NCBI RefSeq assembly: GCF_001039475.1
Contig: NZ_LELK01000004.1
Span: 433,055-497,054 of the forward strand
Source of the DNA: Guptibacillus hwajinpoensis
GTDB taxonomy: Bacteria; Bacillota; Bacilli; Bacillales; Guptibacillaceae
Direction of reading: 5' to 3'
Length of the DNA: 64,000 bases
The translations under genes and the position numbers were made by a program. Below, piece after piece: positions 17,050 to 26,490 of this stretch (within the stretch, counting starts at the first letter, position 1; every line of letters starts with the position of its first letter). Under the pieces are notes generated by a model. That model was given only the letters and a program-made list of their open reading frames with translations. It was not told where the DNA came from and did not search any database.

Positions 17050-17934
17050 ATGAGCCAAGACGGTATTGAGATTAGTATCAAGCCTGGTCTGGACAAAGAA
17101 TCATCTAGCGTGACAGCAGTTGGAAGTGTTCGTCACATTATTACCAAAAAGGAAATGAAGAATTTTGGAGTTGAGAGAGATCAATTAAAGAAATCCGTAG
17201 GAAATTTTTTCGGCCAAGCGCCTAAGGATGTATTTCTTTATAGTCCGACACCATGGGGTGATCTGTTTAGAAAATTTGGTGGAGATGAAACCTCAACTGT
17301 TTTGAAGGTTAAGGACGCTAAAGTAATTGATATTACCTCTAAACCAGTTGTTATATCAAGCCAAACGTTTAAGAACGACAGTAGTAGTCATGCTACATTT
17401 GACTGTGCAATTAAAGATTCAGTAAGTGAAACAGTTGAAAGTTCATGGAGTAGTTCAAATAAGATTGAGGCTTCGCAAGCTATTAATTATACAGTAGGCT
17501 TCCCAGGTGGTGATGCTGGAGGTGAAACTAAAATAGCTTACTCCCATTCATGGGGAGAAGAAACATCTCATTCAAAACAAATAGAGGTGGGCCGTTCTTC
17601 TGGCGTGCATGTGAATTTAGAACCAGGACAAGCAGTAGAAGCGATAATAAATGCAAGTCGAGGGAGTATGAAAGTGGAAATAGTGTACGAAGCAAAATTG
17701 TCTGGTTCTTTTTGGACTAATTATCCAAACAAATGGAAAAAACATCATTTTTGGCGTTTTAACATAGATCAGGTATTTAATACTAATAAAATCCCAAATT
17801 CCATCATTGTCACAGAGAACATCTTAGTTGGTTTTTATGCAAACTCAACAATTGATCTTAAAGATGTTGAAACGCAAAGATCTCTTAATTCCGTTATTGC
17901 AGATAATTCCGAAACACTTAGCTTTACCACTTAA
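17050..17934 (+). CDS. Aerolysin-like (ETX/MTX2-type) putative beta-pore-forming protein
   Basis: 294 residues without a Sec signal peptide. After an N-terminal domain of about 100 residues, the chain turns into long Ser/Thr-rich alternating strands: SQTFKNDSSSHATF, SVSETVESSWSSSNKIEAS, KIAYSHSWGEETSHSKQIEV and HVNLEPGQAVEAII. This is the pattern of the aerolysin/ETX-MTX2 insertion and transmembrane-hairpin module. Start ATG 17050 has GGGAGA upstream; ATG 17020 is in frame but lacks a ribosome site. It is divergent from a MACPF-like gene 780 nt away. Fold assignment is by pattern only; target and secretion route are unknown. Confidence 0.6.
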   Translation: MSQDGIEISIKPGLDKESSSVTAVGSVRHIITKKEMKNFGVERDQLKKSVGNFFGQAPKDVFLYSPTPWGDLFRKFGGDETSTVLKVKDAKVIDITSKPVVISSQTFKNDSSSHATFDCAIKDSVSETVESSWSSSNKIEASQAINYTVGFPGGDAGGETKIAYSHSWGEETSHSKQIEVGRSSGVHVNLEPGQAVEAIINASRGSMKVEIVYEAKLSGSFWTNYPNKWKKHHFWRFNIDQVFNTNKIPNSIIVTENILVGFYANSTIDLKDVETQRSLNSVIADNSETLSFTT

Positions 17935-18261
17935 CCTAAAGGGGGATAGCGGTGTGGTAATTCAAAGTAGTAGTAAATAGATGAAGAACCTTAGTAAGTT
18001 CCTCTTGGTTTCATCTTAAGACACAAGCAAACCAGGTGGCTAACCCTTTTACATTAGGCCACCTGGTTTTACGGTTTTAAGGATAAAAAGAGAAAGAGCG
18101 GTCTAAAGGAAGGTTATACTGGTTTTCTTGATTAATTTAATTATAGGGAAAGGAAATCATTAGAACCGTCCTTCTGTTTTACTATTTGATGGGGGATGTT
18201 ATTTTGTTCTTTATTGAGAACGGATTAGATTTTTAACTAAACCAAGTAAGGAGACTAACGA
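17935..18261. other. Intergenic region with terminator and degenerate REP
   Basis: Holds the terminator at 18029-18070 and a worn REP cap at 18153-18175 (AAATCATTAGAACCG then TCCTTCTG). The rest is AT-rich leader of the secreted-protein gene, whose AAGGAG is at 18248. Confidence 0.5.
18029..18070 (+). terminator. Rho-independent terminator after aerolysin-like gene
   Basis: Stem AAACCAGGTGGC..TAA pairing with TTA..GCCACCTGGTTTT, ending in a T-run. The stem core belongs to the CCAGG-type hairpins that recur between REP caps elsewhere in the window. Confidence 0.8.
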
Positions 18262-20115
18262 ATGAACAAATCAGTTATCAAACTTTTTGTATTGACCTCA
18301 TTGATGTTTGTAGCATTGTCAAGCCTGTCAGGGGAAGTCAGTGCGAATGTTGATCATCCCTTTGCTAGTGGAGCAGGTACAGAAAATGATCCCTATATTA
18401 TCGAAACGGCTGACCAATTAGATCAAGTAAGAAATTATTTGGACGCACATTTCGAATTAGGTGCTGACATTGACTTAAGTGGATACGGCGATCTTGATGG
18501 TAAAGGCTGGAATCCGATTGGTGCTATTTATTCCCCATTTACTGGCAGTATTAATGGAAATCAGCATACCATTTTAAATTTAACTATCAAACGACCAGAT
18601 GAATGGGAGGTAGGTTTATTTGGGTACATTAAATCCTCTACAATAGAAGACTTATATCTACTAAACGCTTCAATTACAGGAGGGCAGTATTACACTGCAG
18701 GGATCGCTGGAGGGGCTGATTCATCTATAATAAGAAGAATAGCTGTCAATGGGACTGTAGAAAGTGGTGGTGCTAATTATACTGGCGGAATTGTTGGGAA
18801 TTACATGAGAGGTACATTGTCGGAGTCAATTTTTATAGGAGATGTACACGGCACATATATGGTGGGAGGAATGATTGGCTACTCGTTTAGCGTTCAAGTT
18901 AAAAATGTATTTGTTGAAGGGACACTAGATTCTAATACGATCCAAACTGGAGGAATGATTGGGTACTCTTATAAAAATACTATAAAAAATTCTTATACTA
19001 CTATGAAAGACGAAACATATAAACATTTTATAGGTATAGCAGACAATAGTTCAATTCATAATTCATTTGGAGTAATAGCACCGGTGGGAAGAAAAGTAAA
19101 TTTTCTTGGAGATGATCGGGGAAATACTATTAACAACTCCTTTTTGGTAGAAAAAAATAATTATTCAATAGTAAGCGAGCTAATCTACCCAGAATGGAAT
19201 AACACAATATGGACCATCGGAACTGGGAACAACCTCCCTCGGTTAAAAGCATTGATGAAAGATCAAACTTCACCGGTCACATCAATGGTCATTCCTGAAG
19301 TTCCTGAAACTGGTTGGTTTAATAAAAACATTCCACTAGAATTCTCAGTAAACGAAGACGCCACTATCCAATATCGTAAAAATGGTGAAGATTGGATCCA
19401 ATATACTACCCCTGAATCCTTAGGTGATGGTGTATGGACAGTTGAATATTTTTCGACAGATGAAGCGGGTAATGTAGAAGATAGAAAGACGGTTCAACTG
19501 AAGATTGATACAACCAAACCACTATCAAACTTTTCAGTAGAAGGAACGAAAGGAAAGAACGACTGGTATGTTTCAAATCCAACACTCACTCTCTCACCTG
19601 AAGATAGAGGCTCTGGAATTGATACTACAGAGTTTAGGTTAAATAAAGGAGAATGGATGTCTTATGAGATTCCAGTTACATTGCAAGAGGGAATGCATTA
19701 CGTAGAGTTTCGTTCAACTGATGTTGCAGGAAACGTAGAAGATACACAAACGATAGATTTGAACGTAGATACTACTGTACCGGAGCTAGAAGTCGGATTG
19801 AACAAGTATAATTTATGGTCACCGAATAAAAAGATGCATGAGATCTTAGCCACGTTGGCCTCTTCTGATACCACTTCAGAAGTCGACTCTGTTGAGCTAG
19901 TGTCAATCACAAGTAATGAAGATGATGGACGTCAAGATGACATTCAAGGTGTAGAGTATGGTACCGAGGATACAGAGTTTTCCCTACGTGCAGAGCGGTC
20001 AGGAAAAAAATCGGGGCGTGTGTATACAATAACTTACTTAGTAACAGATTATGCTGGTAATGATTCGATTGAAGTAGTCACAGTAGACGTTCCACATGAT
20101 AAAGGGAAACGGTGA
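18262..20115 (+). CDS. Secreted protein with GLUG-type repeats and Ig-like OmpL47-type domains
   Basis: 617 residues. There is a Sec signal peptide (MNKSVIKLFVLTSLMFVALS, cleavage probably after VSA near residue 29). Residues about 35-330 are a beta-solenoid with GLUG-like turns (FTGSINGNQHTI, GLFGYIKSSTIEDL, GGIVGNYMRGTLSES, GGMIGYS twice). Two Ig-like repeats follow (about 345-425 and 430-505), each with a DWIQYTTPESLGDGVWTVEY-like core and ending DEAGNVED/DVAGNVED. A third, different Ig-like domain ends the protein (DYAGNDSIEVV). Such proteins act as adhesins or surface scaffolds in the family; no catalytic motif is seen. It has its own AAGGAG site and no cotranscribed partner. Confidence 0.78.
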   Translation: MNKSVIKLFVLTSLMFVALSSLSGEVSANVDHPFASGAGTENDPYIIETADQLDQVRNYLDAHFELGADIDLSGYGDLDGKGWNPIGAIYSPFTGSINGNQHTILNLTIKRPDEWEVGLFGYIKSSTIEDLYLLNASITGGQYYTAGIAGGADSSIIRRIAVNGTVESGGANYTGGIVGNYMRGTLSESIFIGDVHGTYMVGGMIGYSFSVQVKNVFVEGTLDSNTIQTGGMIGYSYKNTIKNSYTTMKDETYKHFIGIADNSSIHNSFGVIAPVGRKVNFLGDDRGNTINNSFLVEKNNYSIVSELIYPEWNNTIWTIGTGNNLPRLKALMKDQTSPVTSMVIPEVPETGWFNKNIPLEFSVNEDATIQYRKNGEDWIQYTTPESLGDGVWTVEYFSTDEAGNVEDRKTVQLKIDTTKPLSNFSVEGTKGKNDWYVSNPTLTLSPEDRGSGIDTTEFRLNKGEWMSYEIPVTLQEGMHYVEFRSTDVAGNVEDTQTIDLNVDTTVPELEVGLNKYNLWSPNKKMHEILATLASSDTTSEVDSVELVSITSNEDDGRQDDIQGVEYGTEDTEFSLRAERSGKKSGRVYTITYLVTDYAGNDSIEVVTVDVPHDKGKR

Positions 20116-20127
20116 TTCACGTGATTC
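20111..20127. repeat. Truncated REP half-sites between convergent genes
   Basis: GGTGATTCACGTGATTC: two REP end half-sites abutting, spanning the stop of the secreted-protein gene and the stop of the convergent lctP-like gene. Confidence 0.5.
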
Positions 20128-21745
20128 AAACCCAAACAAACCCCAACACCCCTGAAGCCAAAGCATAAAACAGCATAGGCCCAATCGTCATCCGAATAAT
20201 CGTACCTTCCTTCCCAACCATTCCAACAACAGACGCGGCAGCAACAACATTCAAGACACAGATCATATTACCTGCATTTGCTCCAAGAACTTGGAGAGAC
20301 AGCACGAGTTGCTCTTTCATTTGGAGCTGATCGGCTACACTGAATTGAAAGAGGGAAAACATCATGTTACTAAAGGTTGCACTTCCTGAAATGAATGATC
20401 CGAGTGCTCCGATGAAGGGCGCAACGAGTGGCCAGGCATCTCCTACAGAGTTCGCAACCATTGTTGCTAGTTCCATTGGCATGCTCATTAAATCAGCACC
20501 GTTCAATTCTGAATTGATGAAGATCCGAACCATTGGTACAGCTGTACCTAACGGTCCCAACCATTGTTTTTAGAGAATCAACAACGGTTACTTTGACTGC
20601 TTTCATAGACATTTTATGAATGAAGATGGTAATGAGAATGACGACAAGGAAAATGGATCCGGGTAAATACAGTGGTTCAAATGATGTACTAATTTCTGTA
20701 CCGAGAATTTGTTGCCAGCCTACTTTCACTGATCTTAACCAGTCTTTGATCGGTAGGAAATCTAACCGTGTCAAAACTAAGAAAACTGCTACTAAAAGGT
20801 AAGGGATCCAGGCAAGCCATAGCGGAAGGGTTCTACTTATATTCGGTGTGTTTACAGTAGATTCTTCGAAATCCCACGACTCCTCAGGAAGTAGAAATCC
20901 TCGTTTTGCGGCAGGAATGACAATGGCAAGCCCTACAAGTCCGCCAATGATCGAAGGAAATTCAGGTCCTAGGAGGCTTGCGACAATAAAAGCTGGAACG
21001 GTAAAACTAAGTCCAGCGAATAGAGCGAACTTCCATAGAGCTAATCCTTCTTTCCAAGAATGATTTTTCCCGAAAAAGCGTGTTAACATCATGACTAAAA
21101 TAAGTGGAATAAACGTACCTACGAATAAATCAATAAATACGGCACTTTGCGTCACAGCCTGCAAATAGTCCCCCATAGACTGATTCCCAATGGATGCTGT
21201 GACTTGATCCGCGACAGCAGGACCCTGACGAAGCCCCTGGTCAACACCTACAATAATAGGCGTTCCGACAGCTCCGAATGATACTGAACTACTATCAGCG
21301 ATCAGAGCGTGCGCGACAGCAGCAAGCGGAGGGAAACCAAGTGCGACAAGCAGCGGAGCGCCAATCGCTGCAGGAGTTCCGAAACCAGCTGCGCCTTCGA
21401 TGAATGCCCCAAACAACCACGCAATAATAATCAGTTGCACCCTTCGATCCGTTGAAATTCCCATAAAACCCGTCCGAATCGCATCGAGAGCACCACTATT
21501 CCGTAACGTGTTTAATAACAAGATCGCACCAAAGACGATCCAAAGAATCGATACTGAAATAATAAGCCCTTCAAGAGAAGCCGCTACAATTTGTACAAGA
21601 GAAATTTTCCATACAACATAAGCCAAAATAGCAGTAAGCAACAAACTAACCGGCATCGCTTTTGTAGCGGAAGTCTCAATAGAACAAGAAGAATAAATAC
21701 CGCGAGGACGGGGGTTAAAGCTGTTAAAAGTTCGTAACCATTCAT
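20126..21745 (-). pseudogene. L-lactate permease (LctP family), two frameshifts
   Basis: The protein family is a membrane lactate:proton symporter of about 540 residues. Three frames must be joined: [26 protein letters not shown] from ATG 21745, [19 protein letters not shown] onward to DSLKTMVG, then [19 protein letters not shown] to the stop at 20126. The first join near 21666-21670 needs one extra base (CCGCT for CCGGCT); the second near 20556-20558 has one base too many (GGGACCG for GGACCG). Otherwise all core segments are preserved ([36 protein letters not shown]). As written the transporter is not made intact; assembly or sequencing error cannot be excluded. Confidence 0.85.
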
Positions 21746-21842
21746 GATTATCACCCTAATGTATGCTTAGTTGATTGTGATACTTTACACAAATGAGTAT
21801 ATATGAATAGGAGATAGCTTTATGTGATGAATCTCACACTGT

Positions 21843-21998
21843 GAATCACGGAAGCGGTTCTGGTGATTCAATTATTAACTGGATAAATAATATTAAGTAA
21901 TTCGAGAGAAAGAAGTTGGACGAATCATGAATTTGATTCGTTCAACTTCTTTTTGATATTTTTCTAATGAATCAGCAGAACCGTCCCAGTCACTCAAT
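21843..21998. repeat. Composite REP-hairpin-REP element
   Basis: Left cap 21843-21870 (GAATCACGGAAGCGG then TTCTGGTGATTCA), central hairpin 21910-21953 (AAAGAAGTTGGACGAATCA with GATTCGTTCAACTTCTTTTT) and right cap 21969-21998 (GAATCAGCAGAACCG then TCCCAGTCACTCA). Here it lies 5' of both flanking genes, unlike most copies. Confidence 0.7.
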
Positions 21999-22115
21999 GA
22001 TGATTCCTATACACTAAATAAACTAAATATAATTAATTTTCAAAAAACCATTGTGATACTCCAAATGTTCCTCTATAATGAGGTCAAACGACACAACTAA
22101 GGGAAACCATCTCAT

Positions 22116-22137
22116 AAAATGTAATCCATTACATTTT
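22116..22137. promoter_or_regulatory. LacI-type operator, copy 1
   Basis: Perfect palindrome: AAAATGTAAT, central CC, ATTACATTTT. It is repeated exactly at 23316-23337 upstream of the next gene. It lies 75 nt before the LacI-family start, suggesting autoregulation. Confidence 0.75.
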
Positions 22138-22212
22138 GGGTTGAATTATGACGAACAGCCATTTATAGTTTAAAATAGGACACGTATTTTAAACACTAGG
22201 GAGACAAGCATA

Positions 22213-23217
22213 ATGGCGAACATGATAGATGTGGCAAGGCTTGCGAATGTATCGACGGCGACCGTATCTCGGGTGATACAAAACCCTGAGACGGTAAAAG
22301 AGAAGACGCGTACTAAGGTTCTCAAGGCAATTGATGAGTTGAATTATCAGCCAAATATTTTAGCTCGGTATTTTAGAAGGACGGAGACAAAAACGATTCT
22401 TGTTATGGTACCGTCTATTGCAAATAATGTATTTCCTCAAATGATTGAAGGAATTGATCTCGTCGCGAATCAATCGGGTTACAAAGTTCTTCTTGGTAAT
22501 ACAAATCAGGAACCTGATAAAGCTTATAGCTACATAGAGGAGCTGAAGCAGAAGCAAGTTGATGGAATGATTTTATTAACAACAAGATTAGATTACCAAA
22601 TCATTTCAGAGTTAGGAGACGATTATCCTGTTGTCTTAACCTCAGATTATATTGAAGGATTAACCGCACCTACTGTGGCGATTGATAATATTAGCAGTGC
22701 ACGTGTTGCAGTAGAACACTTACTGCAACTTGGTCATCAAAGAGTAGGCATCATTACAGGTCCTTTGGATATTCCGTTAAGCAGGGATCGGTTAAAAGGC
22801 TACAGACAAGCGCTTCTTGAGCGTGACATAGGAGTAGAAAGTGTTTTGATCCAGGAAGGTAGTCATTCCTATGAGTCCGGATACAATCAGATGCAGAAGT
22901 TTCTAGCTTTAGATAAGTCACCAACTGCGATCTTTGCAGCAAACGACACAATGGCGATGGGGGCGATTAAAGCGGTTAAAGCACATGGGCTTCGTGTACC
23001 TGAAGATGTTGCTGTGGTTGGTTTTGATAACATCCAATTCTCTGCTATCTTTGAACCTGCTCTAACAACAATTGCACAGCCGTTTATTGAGATGGGAAAG
23101 CGATCAATGGAGCTTCTACTAAAGCAGATTAAAGGGGAACCTCTCGAGAAGAAACAGCATGTTCTTGATACAAAGCTTATTATCAGGGAGTCATGTGGAT
23201 CTCAGAATCAGGATTAG
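22213..23217 (+). CDS. LacI-family transcriptional regulator of the downstream sugar operon
   Basis: 334 residues. The N-terminal HTH (MIDVARLANVSTATVSRVIQNP) and hinge helix (LNYQPNILARYFRR) are followed by a periplasmic-binding-protein-like effector domain (about 60-330) with the family segments VDGMILLTTR, VTIDN-like VAIDNISSARVAVEHLLQLGH, AIFAANDTMAMGAIKA and VAVVGFDNIQFSAIFEPALTTIAQP. Two identical 22-bp operators flank the gene, one upstream and one ahead of the isomerase gene, so it very likely represses itself and the operon until an effector sugar binds. The effector is unknown. Confidence 0.9.
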   Translation: MANMIDVARLANVSTATVSRVIQNPETVKEKTRTKVLKAIDELNYQPNILARYFRRTETKTILVMVPSIANNVFPQMIEGIDLVANQSGYKVLLGNTNQEPDKAYSYIEELKQKQVDGMILLTTRLDYQIISELGDDYPVVLTSDYIEGLTAPTVAIDNISSARVAVEHLLQLGHQRVGIITGPLDIPLSRDRLKGYRQALLERDIGVESVLIQEGSHSYESGYNQMQKFLALDKSPTAIFAANDTMAMGAIKAVKAHGLRVPEDVAVVGFDNIQFSAIFEPALTTIAQPFIEMGKRSMELLLKQIKGEPLEKKQHVLDTKLIIRESCGSQNQD

Positions 23218-23241
23218 TCTTATGACTATTCTGTTACAATT

Positions 23242-23262
23242 AAATGTAATCGTTTACTTTTT
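23242..23262. promoter_or_regulatory. Secondary operator/cre-like site
   Basis: AAATGTAATCGTTTACTTTTT: the left half matches the LacI-type operator, while TGTAATCGTTTACT resembles a CcpA cre site. It lies 70 nt before the second operator; catabolite control is an inference. Confidence 0.45.
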
Positions 23263-23315
23263 GAGAGAAGTGCAGAACGTTGATTAATATGATTTCTTGT
23301 GTTCTATCATGGCTT

Positions 23316-23337
23316 AAAATGTAATCCATTACATTTT
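23316..23337. promoter_or_regulatory. LacI-type operator, copy 2
   Basis: Base-for-base identical to the 22-bp palindrome at 22116-22137, 82 nt before the sugar isomerase start. It is the probable main operator of the structural genes. Confidence 0.75.
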
Positions 23338-23419
23338 GTCGGTTAACTATTTTCGGGAGGTGAATGACTGATCTTCAGTTTAGAAAGTCATATCTATTTT
23401 ACAAAGGAGAGTTAGAAAA

Positions 23420-24175
23420 ATGGCAAATATACCTGTTGCAGTACAGATGTACACGTTACGAGAAGAGTGTGAGAAAGATTTTGTTGGTACATTAGAAAAA
23501 GTTGCGGAAATCGGATATCAAGGTGTGGAATTTGCTGGTTATTACGGCATGCTTGCAAAAGATTTGAAAAAAGTAATTGATCAACTTGGATTAAAAGCAG
23601 TTTCTAGCCACATTCCACTCGATTCGTTACAAGAAGATCTTCTAAGTGTAATAGCGTACCAGCGTGAAATTGGAAGTAACAAGATCGTTTGCCCGTTTAT
23701 TGCACCGGAACAACGAACGGAGGAAGGTTATTCGGAACTTATTCGCAGCTTGAATGACATTGGACAGGAATGCTCGAAAGAAGGTATCACGTTATCGTAC
23801 CACAATCATGATTTCGAATTAGAGCGTTTAAGAAATGGCAAAACGGCGCTTGAAACTATTTTAGATGAGACGAATCCAGAATGGGTGAAAGCAGAATTCG
23901 ATATTTATTGGTTAACGCGCGCTGGAGAGGATCCGGTGGAGTGGATGAGACGTTATCAGGATCGAACACCACTTGTTCATTTAAAAGATATGACAACGGA
24001 TGGTGAGAAAGTCTTTGCTGAACTCGGAACGGGCGGAGTTGATCTTAACGCGGTATTGAATCAGGGAAATGCGTCGAACGTTGAATGGTGGATTGTTGAA
24101 CAGGATAGATGTAATCGCTCTCCTTTAGAAAGTATTGAAATCAGCATGAACTATTTCCTTAGCAAGCATTCTTAA
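23420..24175 (+). CDS. Sugar phosphate isomerase/epimerase (xylose isomerase-like TIM barrel)
   Basis: 251-residue AP_endonuc_2-type TIM barrel. Visible features are VQMYTLREE at the first strand, GYQGVEFAGYYG, the SSHIPL strand His, NHDFELERL and the metal-ligand regions EFDIYWL (Glu/Asp) and HLKDM. Relatives such as IolE and YcjR act on keto-sugars or inositol derivatives. It is the first structural gene after the operator and is followed by a CUT1 transporter and two Gfo/Idh/MocA oxidoreductases. That combination fits 3-keto-glycoside or inositol-like metabolism; the exact substrate cannot be read from sequence. Confidence 0.85.
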   Translation: MANIPVAVQMYTLREECEKDFVGTLEKVAEIGYQGVEFAGYYGMLAKDLKKVIDQLGLKAVSSHIPLDSLQEDLLSVIAYQREIGSNKIVCPFIAPEQRTEEGYSELIRSLNDIGQECSKEGITLSYHNHDFELERLRNGKTALETILDETNPEWVKAEFDIYWLTRAGEDPVEWMRRYQDRTPLVHLKDMTTDGEKVFAELGTGGVDLNAVLNQGNASNVEWWIVEQDRCNRSPLESIEISMNYFLSKHS

Positions 24176-24217
24176 TGAATTCGATTGTTGTCTTTACTAC
24201 AAATGAGGGGGTAAAGC

Positions 24218-25498
24218 ATGAAGAAACTAACGGCTTTATTATCAGTAATTGCAATGCTTTTGTTAGCAGCTTGTGGTGGGAATCAAGGTGCTTCGACAAG
24301 TACCGGTTCAGGTGATGGAGATGAGAAGGTTATTGAAATGTGGCACATTGAAACGGGTGAGCGTGAAGCCCTTTTTGAGGAAGTTGCCAAGCAGTTTGAA
24401 GAAGAAAATGACGGTGTGAAAGTGAAGTTGTTGCAAGCGCCAAATGATGCATACAAACAGAAGTTAGCTGTTTCCATGTCGGGAGGTAATCCGCCAGATA
24501 TTTTCCAGAGCTGGGGCGGCGGATGGCTGAAGCATTTCGTTGATCAGGGAAATGTTGAAGATATTACGGCGAATGTGGATCAGGACCATTACTTGGAGAT
24601 GGCGTTAAATAACGGAACGTTTGATGACAAGGTATATGGTGTGCCTATGGGATTATCGCTTGATGTCATCTTTTATAATAAGGAAATTTTCGAGAAATAC
24701 AATCTTGAAGAACCGAAAACATATGAGGAATTTACCAATGTAATCAAGACGTTGAATGAGAATGATGTGACGCCTCTTGCGTTAACGAATAAAACAAAGT
24801 GGCCTGGAGCGTATTACTTAATGAACTTTGCGAGTCGTATTGGTGGACCCGATTTATTCGAGAGCGCATTTAACCGAGAGGGACGTGGATTTGATGACCC
24901 GGCATACGTTCAAGCGGGAGAATACATTCAGGAATTAGTTGAGATGGATGCTTTTAACAAAGGATTTAATGGCATTCCATATGATGAAGGGCGTGGCCGT
25001 CAGTTAATGTATTCTGGACAGGCTGCAATGATGGACATGACGATTTCCTTCTTAAATAATGTCCGTGAGGAAGCTCCAGATTTTGAGGAAAAGCTTGGTT
25101 TCTTCGTTTTTCCAACGATCCCTGGCGGTGAAGGGAATCAAACACAAGTTGGTGGTGCAACTGGGCCAGTGTGGTCAGTGGCATCAGAGTCAGAGCATCC
25201 TGAACTAGCTGCTGAATTTATTAAGGCACTTACAACTAAAGAAACCTCACAAAAGTTTACGGATCGAACAGGGACACTCACAGCTGTGAAGGGAGTAGTT
25301 CCGAAGGATGATTTTGTGAAAGAGTTTTATGAGGTGGCACAGAATGCTTCCCATATCCAAATGCCTTATGACCAAACACTACCTCCAGAGCTTGCTGAAC
25401 TGCATAAAGACACCACGCAGGCACTCTTTGGCTTATCCATGACACCAGAAGAAGCGGCTAAGAAAATGGAAGCGAAGGCTGAAGAGCTTCTTGAATAA
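24218..25498 (+). CDS. Sugar ABC transporter substrate-binding lipoprotein
   Basis: 426 residues. A lipoprotein signal (MKKLTALLSVIAMLLLAACGG) has its lipobox Cys at residue 19, followed by a Gly/Ser-rich linker and a cluster B solute-binding fold (EMWHIETGEREALFEEVAKQFEE, then SGGNPPDIFQSWGGGWL, YGVPMGLSLDVIFYNKEIFEKY). It binds a sugar or oligosaccharide outside the membrane and delivers it to the two permeases downstream. A short stem-loop follows the stop, which commonly protects or favours the binding-protein message. Confidence 0.92.
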   Translation: MKKLTALLSVIAMLLLAACGGNQGASTSTGSGDGDEKVIEMWHIETGEREALFEEVAKQFEEENDGVKVKLLQAPNDAYKQKLAVSMSGGNPPDIFQSWGGGWLKHFVDQGNVEDITANVDQDHYLEMALNNGTFDDKVYGVPMGLSLDVIFYNKEIFEKYNLEEPKTYEEFTNVIKTLNENDVTPLALTNKTKWPGAYYLMNFASRIGGPDLFESAFNREGRGFDDPAYVQAGEYIQELVEMDAFNKGFNGIPYDEGRGRQLMYSGQAAMMDMTISFLNNVREEAPDFEEKLGFFVFPTIPGGEGNQTQVGGATGPVWSVASESEHPELAAEFIKALTTKETSQKFTDRTGTLTAVKGVVPKDDFVKEFYEVAQNASHIQMPYDQTLPPELAELHKDTTQALFGLSMTPEEAAKKMEAKAEELLE

Positions 25499-25528
25499 GA
25501 GAAAGAGGGGGCATCCCCTTTTTCTTAT
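25495..25528 (+). terminator. Intra-operon stem-loop after binding-protein gene
   Basis: ATAAGAGAAAGAGGGG pairs with CCCCTTTTTCTTAT around GCAT. Located between binding protein and permease; likely a partial terminator or 3' stabiliser giving extra binding-protein transcript. Confidence 0.6.
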
Positions 25529-25551
25529 CATAGGGAGGGAGAGTGTTACAC

Positions 25552-26490
25552 ATGGAGACTGCTGAGGTGACGAGAAGAAGTAATACGGCCAGGGTTATGG
25601 CAGGAACGAAAAAACGAAATGTCAGGAAAGCCGTAACGATTGGACTGTTCACGGCACCTGCACTGATTGTTTATCTCGTTTATGTCGTATACCCTATTCT
25701 ATCTACGCTCAGCTATAGCTTCTACAGCTGGGATGGAACAAGTGATAAAACGTTCATTGGCTTCGATAATTATATTCAATTATTCAATGATACGATTTTT
25801 TGGACATCGCTTACGAACAATGTCTGGGTTGTGTTGACATCCGTATTTGTTCAAATCCCTTTAGGTATGATTATGGCGCTGATGCTGTTTGCACCCATTA
25901 GAGGGATTCGATTATTTAGTAGTGTTTATTTTCTACCATTCTTAATGTCAACTGTTGCAATCGGGTTATTGTGGGTGTACATGTTTGATCCGATTAATGG
26001 CATCATTAATCAACTTGTGAACGTGCTAGGTTTTGAAAATGTAGCGTGGCTGAGTGATGATAATACGGCTATGATTGCCATTCTACTAGTTGTGGTATGG
26101 CAGTTCTCGCCATTCTACATGATTCTCTTTAAGGCTGCAATGGTAGGGATTGCAGAGGAACTCTATGAATCCGCACAAATTGACGGGGCGAATTCGTGGC
26201 AGAAATTCTTTCATATTACATTGCCTTTGCTTATGCCCACGATCGTTAGCTCATCGATTCTAGCGATAGTTGGATCACTTAAAGCGTTCGATATTTTCTA
26301 CATTATGACCGGCGGTGGCCCGAACCATGCGACAGAGTTAATGGGAACATACATGTTTAAACAGGCGTTTATTAACTTCAATATGGGATATGCAAGTGCC
26401 ATCGCGTTTATTATGTTTCTGATTGCGCTGGTTGTCACGGTTCTAATTCAGGTTGTTGATTATAACCGTAAGAAGAAAGGAGCTTTCTAA
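25552..26490 (+). CDS. Sugar ABC transporter permease (MalF/UgpA type)
   Basis: 312 residues with six predicted membrane helices after a 40-residue cytoplasmic N-terminus. The EAA loop (ELYESAQIDGANSWQKFFHI) contacts the ATPase. ATG 25552 is preferred because AGGGAGGGA lies 11 nt upstream; a GTG at 25543 is too close to that site. No ATP-binding gene is in the operon, as usual for Bacillus CUT1 systems served by a shared MsmX-type ATPase. Confidence 0.9.
   Translation: METAEVTRRSNTARVMAGTKKRNVRKAVTIGLFTAPALIVYLVYVVYPILSTLSYSFYSWDGTSDKTFIGFDNYIQLFNDTIFWTSLTNNVWVVLTSVFVQIPLGMIMALMLFAPIRGIRLFSSVYFLPFLMSTVAIGLLWVYMFDPINGIINQLVNVLGFENVAWLSDDNTAMIAILLVVVWQFSPFYMILFKAAMVGIAEELYESAQIDGANSWQKFFHITLPLLMPTIVSSSILAIVGSLKAFDIFYIMTGGGPNHATELMGTYMFKQAFINFNMGYASAIAFIMFLIALVVTVLIQVVDYNRKKKGAF

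Larger units (their letters stand above)
21746..22212. other. Divergent intergenic region
   Basis: 467 nt between the divergent lctP-like remnant and the LacI-family gene. It contains the composite REP at 21843-21998 and the LacI-type operator at 22116-22137; the remaining sequence is AT-rich promoter-like DNA. Confidence 0.5.
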
